Shown here: piece after piece, positions 23,815 to 35,620 of the stretch | Position numbering within the stretch: the first letter of the stretch is position 1 | How the letters are laid out: each line of letters begins with the position of its first letter | Origin: Macrotrachela quadricornifera | Taxonomy: Eukaryota; Rotifera; Eurotatoria; Philodinida; Philodinidae | DNA length: 64,000 bases | Direction of reading: 5' to 3' | Assembly (NCBI GenBank): GCA_022393335.1 | Contig: JAJEKB010021669.1 | Location: forward strand, 1 to 64,000 | Position numbers and translations under genes: made by a program | The notes under the pieces: model-generated | What the model was told of the DNA's origin: nothing | Databases searched by the model: none | Seen by the model: only the letters and a program-made list of their open reading frames with translations

Positions 23815-26800
23815 TAGACATGAGCGGGACCACCCGTTTTTCGTCCCGGTCCCGGTCCCGATAAAAAAAAATTTTTGGTCCCGGTCCCAGTAAAAGTAAA
23901 TTTTTGGTGTCGGTCCCGGTTCCGGTCCCGGTCCCAGTCCCAGTCCCAGTCCCAGTCCCGATAAAAATAAATTTTTTGGTCCCGGTCCCGGTAAAAATAA
24001 ATTTTTGGTCCCGTTTCTAGTAAAAAAATTTTTGGTCTCGGTTCCAGTAAAAAAAATTTTTGGTCTCGGTCCTAGCCTCGGTTGCAGGTAAAACACACTT
24101 CGGACCCACTTGTCTTGCGTAATAATACACTGTTTAGCGGAAAAATTGATATGACTTTATAGCAGTGTCATTAAGTTTGAGACGTCTTGCCGGTATACTA
24201 CGAACCCTGTGGTCTTTAATATCCTTTTGTCGGAGACTCATTATCATTATTTTTTTAACTCATACTACCTCGCCTATGTTGTGGATTTGTATATTCGACA
24301 TTTGCGTTATTAAAGAAAATAAAGGTGTATTTTACTACTAATACTGTAAAAGCAAATACTCATGTGAATATTACTGAATAATGTTTTACTAATCTTGACT
24401 TTTGAATTATTAGTTTAGATTAAAAGTCATGAGGAGTTTGTTTTTGTTAGTTCAGTAAATTCCTATCGATCTTTTGAATAGATTTTTAAATCTTTATATT
24501 CATGCTATGACTCTCATCTTCTTCAGACGCGGTCATAAAATTTTTTCCTCTTTACAAAACGCACTTGCGCTCTTCTTTTCTTTTATTGTTATTTATGTAT
24601 CAAGGAATTTTCCTTTCCTGTCATATATATGTCATATAAATTATATGACATATATATGATAGAAAAGGAAAAATCCATCACATATATTACATGTAATGGA
24701 CTTTTTTTCTGTTTCTTTTTTCCATGTTGTTCTATAGATTTTTCCCTTTTTTATTCATTATGTATGGAACTGAATTAATGAAGTTTCCTTATATTTCCTT
24801 ATTATATGGGATTTTCGATTCTGTGAACCTTTCGCTTTTTGTATCGTCCTATATAAAGTGTCATACATCTGTTGTGAAAACGAATATTCACAGAAATATT
24901 AGGAGAAAAAATTTCAAGGGATATACAAAATTTACAGTTAACATGTTTTCTGGTGACGAGTTATTGAAGTTGATCAAGAACAATGATCCATCTGTATATT
25001 TCTACAATCCACTTGAAGACAGTAACACAAGCAAAAAGAGAAAAACAAGTGAACATTGGAATGGGTTTTGACAAGTGATAGTAAAAACTGTTAAACAGAA
25101 TTACATCATCTGTGATACTTGTCAAACTTTACTAAAATGGCGAGCAGATGATGGTACAAATGTTATGAAAAAGCACACAATTAGCTGCAAAACTAATTCT
25201 GTTCCGTCATTATCTAGTCAATCAATAACTACATTCTTCAAAAGCAATGTGCAGCATAACTCACGTACTATTCGCTTGGCAAAGCAGAAATTGAAAAAAG
25301 CTTTAGCTGAGTGCTGCATTCTAGATGGTCGACCGTTCGCTCTTGCTGATGGTCTCGGTTTTCATAATGTGATTCATGAAGCAATGTCGATTGTCTGTTC
25401 ATTAGGTAAATCAGTTCCATTGGAAACTATCATTCCTAGCCGAACAACAGTAAGCTTTTTTTTACAATATTCAAGCTCTTAATATTGATCTTTTCTTCAG
25501 GTAAGTCGGGAAATTGATACCATGTACACCTTCAGAAAAAATCAATTAATAGAAATACTTAAAAGTATTAATCGTTATTCTATCACAGTCGATTTCTGGA
25601 CCGAACGACACACCGGAGTCGCTTATGGTGGTGTTTCGCTTCATTGTTATGTTGAAAAGTATGGTTTAAAATCGATGGTACTTGCTTGTCGTGAATATGA
25701 TTTGCCCAACAGTAAAAGTCCAAATATTCGTGCATTTACTGAAAATACTTTATCTGAATATGGCTTAACATTAAATGAAAACATTTATGTAGTAACAGAT
25801 AATGAACCGAAAATGAAGGTAGCTTTTCGAGACGGGATTAAAAGAATTGGATGTTCAGCGCATTACTGCAACAAGATTGTCGAACATTCATTAATAAAAA
25901 GTAATATTGGGTGTGATATGATTCAAGAAACATTCAATCAAGTAAAATCAATCATTACACATATTAGACATACACATATACAAGCAAAATTATCTCGATC
26001 TGTTAATTTATTTTCTAAAACACGCTGGAATAGTGCATTTGAGATGATACAAGGTTTTTTAAGTGTCTATCCAGAGATAAATGAAGCGTTGACTAGTGCT
26101 GATCAAAAACTTCGTTTAATATCAATTGATTTGGATTTACTAAAGCAGTTTGCAAAATATTTTGCGTCTTTTGGTGAGCATTATCCCTCTTTAAAACATG
26201 TGTTACAATTGTAATCGTAGTTTTAGTAGTGAATTATCTTTTTTTTAATTCTCTTCCTCTGTGCATAAGTAAATTTTTAATATTTTAGTTGAAGCTACAG
26301 AAACATTGAGTGCTGAAAATCGACCAACACTTCAACTTGTCATTCCAATGAAAGTTCAATTAATAAAATTATCTCAATTTGATCCGGATGATTCCGAAGC
26401 CATATCAAAGATTAAAAAATTTTTCTCATTTGAACTGGAGTCTGAATGGATAATTTCTAAAGAACATATGATGGCGATGATCTTGCATCCAAAATTAAAA
26501 GGGTGCACGTAAGTAATTTGAAAAAAAATGTTATATAGTACAGTAGGTGTTGATTAGCAAATAATATGGACATTTATTAAATTCTTCTACCATTTACTAA
26601 ATTGTATCAAAACTAAAACAACGTTCAGTTTTTAGAAATGGAAAATATCTATAATATCGCTGTGTTTTAATTAGATTAATATCATTGAATAGGAACTTAA
26701 TCCAACGAAAATTTTGATTCGATTTGTCACTATAAGATTACATAATGATTGACTAAAGTGATATTACTTTATCTGAAATCAGATTTTATGTATCATAATT

Positions 26801-27976
26801 TCATGTTAATTGTGATATTATTATTTTATTTTAACTTACTCTTATACATATATATATTTTAGGAACTGTCCACATTTGAAAGAAGAATCATATGATGCAC
26901 TAAAAGAGGAATTTGAAAAACGACAATTGTTCAAATCAAAAGCAACTAAAACGCGTGTTCAATCAACAACACCTTCTGTTACACCCAAAAGGAATCGGGC
27001 AAGCTTACTTGCTGCTTGTTATGATCCTGATCTACCAGTTGATAATATTTCGAGTGATGAAACGGAAATTGAACAAAACATAAACACTTGTTTTACATTT
27101 GATTCAATAACGGATAACTTGCTTGATTTCTGGGCTCAACAAAAACAAATGTTTCCAATTCTAAGTTCTATCGCTTTTGATATTCTTGTTATCCCTGCAT
27201 CAAATACCAGCGTGGAGCGTTTGTTTTCAACGAGTGCAGCAGCTATCACAAACAAGAGAACTCGATTGAACACTGCAAAAATTGACAAGTTGATGTTTTT
27301 GAAAAGTAATTTAACGTTTTTAAAAACGTTTCGTCATACGATTAATGCTACTAGTTCCTCACCAACAACCTCATCCACAAACAAACGATTATATGAAGTT
27401 ATTGATGACACAGACAATGATGATGAAAATAATGAAATGAATGAAAGTATTCCAGATGATTACGATGACGACTTATTTGGAGATTAATACATCATTTCTT
27501 TTTCAATTAGTATAGTCTTTTTTGTGTAAACTTTGTTTGACATTTGCGCTTTTGAACATTAAATCAAGTAGAAGTGCTATTTCAAATGCCAAAATATATT
27601 GCTGGATTTCTGGAATATCTTTGTATAATGTTTTAGAAAAACATTCAAAACGCATGAATTGTGAGAACGAGAATAGGACGTTTAACATATAAGTTTTACA
27701 CGGCCGAAAAAAATACCATTTATAGCGAAAAAAATTTTATCTTGGTCTTGATTCCCATCAAAAAGAAAAATTTGGTCTCGGTCCCGATCAGAAAAAAAAA
27801 CTGGTCCCGGTCCCGGTTCTGGTTCCGGTCAAAAAGAAAAATTTAGTCCCGGCTCCGATCAAAAGGAAAAGCTTAGTCCCGGTCCCGGTCCCGCTCAAAA
27901 AAAAAACTTGGTCCCGGTCCCGGTCCCGATCCCGGCGGGATCGGGATCGGGACCGGGACCATCATGCCCATCTCTA
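23815..27976 (+). mobile_element. hAT transposon with 8-bp target site duplication
   Basis: The element starts TAGACATGAGCGGGACC and ends, read on -, TAGAGATGGGCATGATGG. Both sides carry the same 8-bp duplication ATTCCGAC (23807-23814 and 27977-27984). Subterminal regions on both ends (about 23830-24090 and 27770-27960) are arrays of GGTCCCGGTCCCGG-type repeats separated by AAAAATTT spacers, in inverted orientation; these may bind the transposase. Length is 4162 bp with one transposase gene. A palindrome at 24608-24671 (CATATATATGTCATATAA and complement) lies in the promoter-side region. Confidence 0.9.
24943..27487 (+). CDS. hAT transposase (BED zinc finger, C-terminal dimerisation domain)
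   Basis: There are four exons with GT-AG introns at 25450-25500, 26211-26288 and 26509-26862. MFSGDELLKLIK is the likely start. A BED-type finger reads CDTCQTLLKWRADDGTN with the closing H/C pair in MKKHTISC. The catalytic region includes ITVDFWTERHTGVAYGGV and VVTDNEPKMK. The hAT C-terminal domain reads DILVIPASNTSVERLFSTSA. An acidic tail ends the protein. One in-frame TGA at 25069-25071, just before the finger, would stop translation, so this copy may be dead or the stop may be an error; otherwise the frame is intact across all exons. Confidence 0.8.
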
Positions 27977-27984
27977 ATTCCGAC

Positions 27985-28680
27985 CAACTAAGCAGATTAT
28001 TTGCATCTGTTTCATCACGTTTTTGATCGAGATCAATATTAAAATCACCTAATAAACAATACTGGTCTGTTATGAATTGGGAAATATCACTCCAGCTCCA
28101 TATTTTACTTTTCGGTGCATACACACCTACAAGACGAAGTGGATCTTCTAAATTAATATCGACCACGCATACATTGGGTATATCACATTTAACACGCACG
28201 ACTGGCAGAGGATTTTTGATAACTAATAGTACGCCCCCCCCCCCCCCCCCCCCATGCATTTTCGTCTTTCTGGTAAAAATATTTATAATCAACAAAGATT
28301 TTTTGTACTAATTCAATTTCAAATGCTCCAACTTCTGTCAAAACTAAACAATCTGTTTTAAATTTCTCAACCAATAGTAGCACCTCCTCCCATCTCTCTT
28401 CTAAGCCTCGTACATTGAAAAAAAGAACATTTAGATGAGAGAACGAAGAATAGTTACATATGTTGTTTTTTGTATTCCAATATGAAATACATGAAGAGAA
28501 AGTAGGAAATGAGAACCACTCGTTAACAATATCTGACAAAAGATTAAAATCAAAAGGAGAGAGTAAAGAAGACGATATAGAAAGCGCGAAATCTATATCA
28601 AAACGCTTTTTATTTACCTGAATTGATGGGTAGAAAGAAGGGGCAAGAGGAGAAAAATTAGATGAAGTAGGATTACTCAT
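27985..28680 (-). pseudogene. LINE ORF2, 5' part: start of the APE endonuclease
   Basis: The - strand frame starts at ATG 28680. It reads VLFFNVRGLEERWEE, DCLVLTEVGAF, then (after a poly-G run) LLVIKNPLP, RLVGVYAPKS and YCLLGDFNIDLD, the standard APE motifs. A run of 20 C at 28234-28253 (poly-G in sense) puts the two halves out of frame. The frame at the hAT boundary (SWSE) continues exactly into SFRLTT at 23806 once the hAT and one target duplication are removed. Confidence 0.8.
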
Positions 28681-30769
28681 TGAGTTGTTGATGGTGGATG
28701 ATCTTTATAATAAACTACTTCGTCCACAAAATGATGGTTGTTTAAGTTAAAATCTTTTAATAATTGAGTTTTAAGATTTTCGTTATTTAAAAAACGATTT
28801 GTCCAAACTGTTAATTCATTTGTAAGTTTTTCAGCTAGAGTAGATACTGATGGACACAATAAGGTTTTATTCTTAATAACATTTTGTTTGACAAGTTCAG
28901 GAATAATATCGATCACCATTTGACATACCGGCGATATAAATTGACTTATAAAATCATGTTGGAATGAGATATCAAGTTGTTGCAGCTGAATAACGTGTTC
29001 ATGTTTTTCAATTAGATGTTGAGCACGAGCAAGTTGAACTACCGAATTATTATTTAATTCAATTAGTCTATCCAAATTTTTATTAATTTCTTTCATTTTG
29101 ACAAACAATTCATCAATACGTTTGCCAGCATTACCCACATATGTATTACTATTCATATATCTGGTGTTGTTTACTTTCAAAACCGGAAAATCATGATCAG
29201 TTGGACGTAGGCTAACTGGTGTTTGTTGATGCTGGTGTTGTGGATGAGTAGATGTTAGAAGAGCTTTAGTTAGTTGTGCACGATATGATTTAACTTCTGG
29301 ACAACGATAATCGTTAGAACCATGTGGACCATGACACCTAATACATACTGGTTTGTTGCTACATGATTTTTGGGTTCATTGATATCTTTAAAACCTTCAC
29401 CACAGGTTTTACAAAATTCAGATGAACTTTTACAGGTACTCCGGAAGTGCCCTATACTGTAACATTTAGTGCAAATGAGCACTTTCGCAGTAGATAAATA
29501 TTCAGTAACAGAAATACGAAGGTTATCAATATACAGAAATTTCTTTCTTAATAATTCATCAATAATTCGTATACATTTAATATCAAGACGAACAAGTGAA
29601 GTTAGTTGATTGTTTTTGTTTGTAATTCTAAAAGCATTAATTACATCTGGATATTCATCCTGAATATCGCTCAGTAGCGAATTCATGTCCTTGTCCATTG
29701 GTACATTTCGAAGCATAATAGAAAATTGTGGTGGGAAATGATTTGATATAATCTTTGTAAAATCAAATGCATTTAATAATGTTGACCATTTGTCATTATC
29801 ATATAACATTGCGAACGATTCACGATTTTCAGTAAAAATAATCAGTTCATTTTTGTTTTTCAAACGATGTCCGGCAAAGTTTAAATGAAAATCATATTTA
29901 GAAGCAAAGTAACTTATCAAAGACTTGATGATGATATTTTCGTCAACAGCCTGTTGGAACGTGATAATAAAAGGTGGAAAAGCAAATCGTGTTTCAGCGA
30001 AACGAATAGCTTGTTGAGAGATTTCTTTAGAATCGTTTTTGTTGTTAATTTCGTTGGTTCCATGATTCATATCACCATTCGAGTTGATGAAATAAGTATT
30101 TGTTGAATTATCATTCGAAATCATGCTGGTGGTATTCGTAGATGATGTAGATTTATTTGTATCAGCTGATCATGACGATGTTGATGGAGTACAAGAAGAA
30201 GAACTTGATTCAACAGGATCAACTCTTGCTTTCTTCTTCTTTCTTTTAACTTGAGTGTATTCTTCATCATTATCTTTATCAGCTGGTGAATTATTATTTA
30301 GTTCTAGATGAGCATATTGATGACTATGTTGTTGGTGTGTGATGTCATTGTTTGATGATGATAAATGGTGGGATATCGTTGTCTATTGATTATGATGACT
30401 TATGCTCGATGTGATTGGTCGCTGTTGGTTAACTGTGGACAAATATGGATATTTGACAAGTTGCTGTTGGTTGAAATTAACATAGGTATTGAAGGGAGTA
30501 GTTTGATTGTCCCCCTTTGAATGTGTTCGTAATGATGATGGGCGTTGTTGTACGAAGGGATGAGATAGTTTATTTGATTGAGATTGAGGGATAGACGAAG
30601 TTGTTGGTTTGTTGGGTGATCGTTGTTCTTGTTCAGGTGTGATGTAGTTGGGAGTGGGAGAAGAAGAAGAAGAAGAATTATCAGGTTGACCTTGGTCAGC
30701 CGAGATAATGCCGTTTGGCATATCGGCAGTGCCGATAACTCTTGATGAAACGAATTGAATATCAATCAA
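28677..30769 (-). pseudogene. LINE ORF1 (Gag-like, zinc knuckles, coiled coil)
   Basis: The N-terminal part is low-complexity Ser/Thr/Gln/Pro. An RRM-like central region includes FSIMLRNVP and ITNKNNQLTSLVRLD. CCHC-type knuckles follow: CTKCYSIGHFRSTC, CKTCGEGF and, after a frame change near 29365, CIRCHGPHG. The C-terminal 167 codons (29180-28677) are probably helical. Other breaks are a stop at 30383, a frame change after it, and TGA near 30170. It ends in CAATGA, overlapping the ATG of ORF2 by four bases, which suggests termination-reinitiation coupling. Confidence 0.7.
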
Positions 30770-30896
30770 TGGTCACGTGGATAGACGGAGAGGAAAACAC
30801 GTGATGGAGGACAGATGTAGATAATATATAGAATGTATATATTTCGAGAGAGAAAGAAGAAAACATGTCTTAATCGTATCAGTGCAGTGAGAGGAA

Positions 30897-31381
30897 ATGA
30901 TTTTTCGAAATATTATTGATACTGCACTTCTACAAGCAGTTCATTATTCATCGAAATTATCAATATTTAATGAAGAACGACGTTCAATCAATTTAATGTT
31001 ACTCTATAATGGGTAATTATTCAGTTTAAATTTCAATTCTTACACTACTTCATTTTTAATTATAGCTACCCATCAAGATTCATTTATAGTCGATTTAAAA
31101 AATTTTTCAATGATTATATAGTCACATCATCGGTTCTACCAGTGATTCATAATGAAAATGATTATACTACCATACGTCGTCAATTATTATATAAGCCAAC
31201 TATTTCTGAATATCAAATAGCTTCACGATTAGCAAAAACAATGGCTCCTAATTCCAAAGAAGAAATGACTGATTTATTAATTAAAGGACAACTTGAAAAA
31301 GAATCGAAATCAATTAACAATCTCATTATTCATTACGCACATGAGGAACGACTTTCAACATATAAGTTCCATCTAAAATGA
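30897..31381 (+). pseudogene. C-terminal part of an Athena RT
   Basis: Exons run from about 30897 to 31012 and from 31066 to 31381, with a GT-AG intron at 31013-31065. They encode ALLQAVHYSS, NEERRSINLMLLYNG | YPSRFIYSRFKKFF and LIIHYAHEERLSTYK. The intron position and protein are closely similar to the last two exons at 38.8-39.37 kb, so it belongs to the same subfamily. The catalytic core is missing, and the frame ends early compared with that copy, before the HRLWTQIF region. Confidence 0.85.
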
Positions 31382-31605
31382 AATCTACTTGAGCTTTGCT
31401 TTCCAACACTTTCGAAAACTATACTCTCACTTCCCACAAGTAAAAACTCCGGTATAAAATTAGTGAAAAAAAACAAACCCATTTTTAAAAATATCTAAAC
31501 TATATTATGCTATACCTCTAACACTTATTCTATCAACTTTTGTTAAATAAAAAAATATTAAAAAACAATCATCATCGTGATGACTTCATGTACTAAGAAA
31601 CAACG

Positions 31606-31649
31606 CCATCTGATGAGACCCTTAAGCAAGGTCGAAATCGCGATCATGG
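31606..31649 (+). ncRNA. Hammerhead ribozyme, unit 0 copy 1
   Basis: CCAT | CTGATGAG | stem II ACC-loop-GGT | CGAAA | palindromic TCGCGA | TC | ATGG. Stem I pairs CCAU with AUGG. The core is complete and predicted cleavage is after C31645. Stem III is a short self-complementary octamer AUCGCGAU, as in hammerheads thought to act as dimers. Confidence 0.85.
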
Positions 31650-31800
31650 TTAGCTTCTACTACTCACCAGTACTATAATAATACCTGACTAATTTTCTAC
31701 GGGATATTAGATTCAAGTTAATTCTATACATTTGTTTAGCGATCTTATTTATGATCTTAGGATCATTAGAATAGACTCTAGACACTGTATGGAATTAAAG

Positions 31801-31844
31801 CCATCTGATAAGACCCTTAAGCAAGGTCGAAATCGCGATCATGG
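31801..31844 (+). ncRNA. Hammerhead motif, unit 0 copy 2 (core mutated)
   Basis: This is identical to copy 1 across the core except CTGATAAG instead of CTGATGAG. The change is at G8, whose 2'-OH is the general acid, so this copy should be inactive or very weak. It is 195 bases downstream of copy 1 and immediately upstream of the CCCTCA tail. The sequence between the copies is homologous to that between the two hammerheads at 41.9-42.08 kb. Confidence 0.75.
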
Positions 31845-31857
31845 TTAGCTTCTACTA

Positions 31858-31897
31858 CTCACCCACCCTCACACCCTCACCCTCACCCTCACCCTCA
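31858..31897 (+). repeat. C-rich telomere-complementary tail (CCCTCA)n
   Basis: Five CCCTCA units, one preceded by CA, are complementary to TGAGGG, a variant of the bdelloid TGTGGG telomere repeat. In Terminons this tail of the RNA is proposed to anneal to the chromosome's G overhang to prime reverse transcription. It marks the unit 0 / unit 1 junction. Confidence 0.8.
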
Positions 31898-31898
31898 A

Positions 31899-33045
31899 AT
31901 GAAAACAATTAATGATTATGATTTAGACGATACTAATATAGGAAATTTTCAAATACCAACATATTTATTAGAAACAAATAAATCTTTTGAAAATATGACA
32001 AAGCGAATTTTAAATACAATTACTTCAATTACTCATAATAACTTACAACAAATAGCTTTATTAATTTATCAAATTGCTAATCTTCACATTGATAAACAAA
32101 TCAAAATAACTTATTTACAATCTGGAACTGGTAAATTAAGAAATGTTGAAAATGAACTAATCGAAATTGATAGACGTGTTTGGCCACCACAAGTTATATC
32201 AGAAATGCTATCTGAACGTGATAAAAGTAATAAAAATACTACTACTACTACTACTACCACAGCTACAAAATCAATATTAAAAATAACTCAAGAAAGTGAA
32301 CGTCATGAATGTGAAACTCTTCTTCATCAGCGTATACTAGCAATCGATGATAAAATTCAACAATATGAACGACAACTTAATGAAAACAAACAATATTTAA
32401 GCGATTTTTCATCTAGTATAGAAGATACAATTAAATTGTATGTATATCAATATGAAATTAAACCACTTGAAATGAAACGTGATTTAAAAATTGCTTTACT
32501 TAAACATGATTATGATGAAGAAATAAATGAACGTAAATATGCACAAGAAAAGCCAAATAAATATCAAGTAAATTAAAAAAAAAAGATTTTTTATTTTTCA
32601 TAATAATTATTGTTTATGTTATACTTTTTATTATTAGATTGAAATAACCAAACGTCTCTTCGAATTTAAAAATCAATGTGAACATTTTAAACGAAAACTC
32701 ATCGAATTAAAACAACATGTCTTCTATAATAAACCACCTAATACATATAATTCAATTGAATCATCGTCATCATCACATTTACTAGCAATAAATACAACAA
32801 CAACAATTGATAATCATGAGAAATCGATTCAACAAAAGAAAACGCATATGATTGCTTTACATATTCAACAAGCTGAAATGAAATATTATCAATATCAAAA
32901 ATTATTTCAAGATGAATTATTAAAAATGTGGGAAAATCATCGTAATCGTGTTAAAGATAAAAGCATGTCTACAACATTAACAAATTTAATTGAACAACGT
33001 TTTACAATTATAACTGATCGCTGGAGAGATATTTATAATTATTGA
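31899..33045 (+). CDS. Athena ORF1, coiled-coil protein preceding the non-catalytic RT (5'-truncated)
   Basis: Exons are 31899-32567 and 32638-33045, with a GT-AG intron at 32568-32637. The protein is rich in Lys, Glu and Gln with long helical, coiled-coil-like stretches. It shares with the ORF1 at 46394-47896 the phrases YLQSGTG / FLRSGTG, RVWPPQVI / SIWPKELK, an internal RxxYxxEIK-like helix and a final I-x-x-R-W/L-x-x-(I/L)YN. It is probably a nucleic-acid-binding or structural ORF1. It ends at TGA 33043-33045, and the RT frame continues in phase after it. The ATG used here may be fortuitous because the unit is truncated. Confidence 0.65.
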
Positions 33046-35211
33046 TTGAAATTCTATCTTGAAAATTCGAATGGTATATCAGAATATCTAATAAAATCTA
33101 ATGATGATGATGATAATGATGACGAAAAAGAAGAGCATCAAATAATAACAAATAAAACAATTGGATTTCAATCTTCATTTCTTATTGTCGATACATATTA
33201 TGCATTACCAGAAAAATATATACAACTATTAGGTCGAGGACCAACATATGTACCACCATGTCAAATGCATCTTTCAACTTCATATCAATCAATGGATGAT
33301 TTAATGAAAAAACAATTTGCACCATTAAAACATCAATTAGCTATCTTATTTTCTAATTATAAAACAAGTACAGATCTAATCATGAAAATTCAATCAGAAA
33401 TGTATGAAAAATTCTCTAAAGTATTTTCTCTTAAATTACCATCTTCAATTCATCAACGTGCTCTTTATGAAAAGAAATTACTTCAATCAATTCGATATTT
33501 TCTCAAAAAGAATAATTTGATTTTACGACGAACATCAGATAATATGAATACGTTTTATTTGGGAAATCGTAAAGCTTTTGAAACAAAAGCAAATGAATAT
33601 TTATCAAAAACAGATACTTACGAAATTTTATTAACTATGAATAAAGAATATAATCAAGATGAATTTAAAATTAGATTAAATGAAAAAATCAACGGAATAA
33701 ATCGAGCATTAAAAATTTTAAAAGCAACAAGTTCATTAAAAGATGATAGATTCAATAAATTACTTCTTAATTCAACGAAAGTTCAAATGCCATATTTATA
33801 TTTTTTACCAAATATTTCTAAAGTAAGAACTTTCTTTAGTTTTTTTCCTATATATTGTATGTTACTTTTTTGTTATTCTTATTTTCAATTTGCATTCATT
33901 AGGAAAATGAAATGACATTAGTACCAATGATTGTATCAAAATATAGTCCACAATCAAAAATTGCTCGTTATCTCAATCGATTATTTCGTCCATTTGCTGA
34001 ACAACATATGGAAGCGACAACATTCAAAAATGAAAGTGATTTCATAAAAAAATTACAACATTATGTTTATACAGAACATGGTCTTACTTCAACTACTAAA
34101 TTTCATACACTTAAAATTACTAATTTTTATGCATTAGATATACATGAAACAATGATTGACAAAATTATTGATTTCTTAAATGAAAATTTAGCATCAAATC
34201 ATTTTCATAAATTACCATTGATTACAATTAAAAATCTCTTACAATTGGTTTTATTTAATAATATCTTTTGTTATAAAGATAAAATATATACAATTATTAA
34301 AGGTAGTCCAAATACAATACCATTATCTTCAACAATATCCAATATTTATCTGTATCATTGGCAAAAGCATATATTAAATGTAATCAAACAACACAATCAA
34401 GGATTTTTTGGAAGGTAGTAACAGGAAATTTCTCTTGTAGTATTCTTAAATGAATCTTTTTCTTTTTTCTATATATTATAGATATTATGATCAAATCTTT
34501 TTTACATGGAATCATTCTGAAGATGAACTTCGTTCTTATTTAAAGTGTATCAAAGAAAAATATCCAAATGTTCAATTTCAGACATTAATTGGATCAAATG
34601 TACAATATTTAAATGGTTATATTGAAAATCGTCAAGGTCAATTATATAGTCGAGTATATCATCATCCAATTCTTCAACCTTATATACTACCATATGTTGT
34701 TGGACATTCAAAATTAAAATATAGTGATTGGATTCGATCAGCTCTCTTTCGAGCTGTATGTTATTGTACACTAGTAGAAGATTTCATTCAAAAACGAATA
34801 TATATTGAATTAAGTTATCTTCTAAATGATTATTCATTATTATTTATTGAATGTCATGTACATCATTTCTTTAAATATTTTCATGGTGAAGATATGCGAT
34901 ATGCATCAGATCAAACTATGTATGAAAAATTTCGTCATCGTTGTTTCGAATGGATAGATATGCAATATCAATTGACTGATAAACTTCAAAAAGTGGATAA
35001 TAATGGAAATTTACTTTTTTTAAGTTATTTATATCAATATGGTTCAAGATATCAATTTAATAAAGACTTTCATAATATTTGGTTGAAATATCTCGAAGAT
35101 GATGAAAAATTATCCGAAAAGGTTATGACAATAATACTAAATAGTAAACATGTACCATCATTAAATGTTTTATTATCTCAACATAAGCCTTCATATTGGA
35201 AAACATTATGA
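33046..35211 (+). CDS. Athena-type RT homologue without catalytic aspartates (unit 1)
   Basis: Exons are 33046-33822, 33903-34414 and 34482-35211. The N-terminal Athena signature reads GPTYVPPCQMHL, and LPYLYFLP-like finger motifs follow. Motif A, TFDxxDLYTM in catalytic copies, is LKITNFYAL; motif B is IIKGSPNTIPLS; motif C, YIDD in catalytic copies, is RYYDQIFFTWNH. The essential aspartates are therefore gone, yet three exons, splice sites and 700 codons remain open. Downstream it keeps YIENRQGQLYSRVYHH and YILPYVVG. The RT at 47.9-49.8 kb has the same losses and shared residues. The likely role is a non-catalytic partner or RNA-binding subunit; this is inference. Confidence 0.75.
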
Positions 35212-35620
35212 AAATATAAAGATCATCAAGTAAATTAACATATGCTAAATACAACTAAATATTATTTTTCCTTTTTGTATATCTTCGAGATCTTCAAGTA
35301 TTCCACTTTTGCATTATAAGACATTTTGTTTTTTGTTTGTTTTTTTCTTATGTTACTCTACTTTGAAACATTTTTTTCCTTACAAATTAATTCTATTCTT
35401 TGTAAAAATATATTAAAAGTTAAGAAAACATCTAGTTTGTCATTTGCGTATTCATATCATATCTCTTTCATGTGAACTTTGTCAAAAAGAATAGTCTGTT
35501 TGTGTTACTTGGTTCTTTGAAAAAATAAAACTCTTTTAATACTTACAGCTATTTTTAAATAAATAGACATGTTTATATTTTTCCAGATTTATATTTGTTT
35601 TTTGATTACATTATTATTGA

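Larger units (their letters stand above)
21190..30880 (-). mobile_element. APE-type LINE, minus strand, interrupted by a hAT transposon
   Basis: Read on - from about 30880 to about 21190, the order is ORF1 with zinc knuckles (30769-28677), then ORF2 with APE endonuclease and RT (28680-21561), then a 3' UTR. ORF1 and ORF2 overlap as ATGA at 28680-28677. A 4162-bp hAT element plus target duplication lies inside the endonuclease domain. Without the insert the LINE is about 5.5 kb, normal for a two-ORF non-LTR retrotransposon. The clade is not assigned; the ORF1 type suggests the I/Jockey side rather than RTE. Confidence 0.75.
30897..31897 (+). mobile_element. Terminon unit 0: 5'-truncated Athena tail, tandem hammerheads, C-rich end
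   Basis: Only the last two RT exons, a 3' UTR, two hammerhead motifs (31606-31649, 31801-31844) and a C-rich tail remain. The tail has five CCCTCA units (31866-31897). It matches the published Terminon 3' end: hammerhead next to C-rich repeats complementary to telomeric G overhangs. The 5' end abuts the start of the - strand LINE. Confidence 0.8.
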
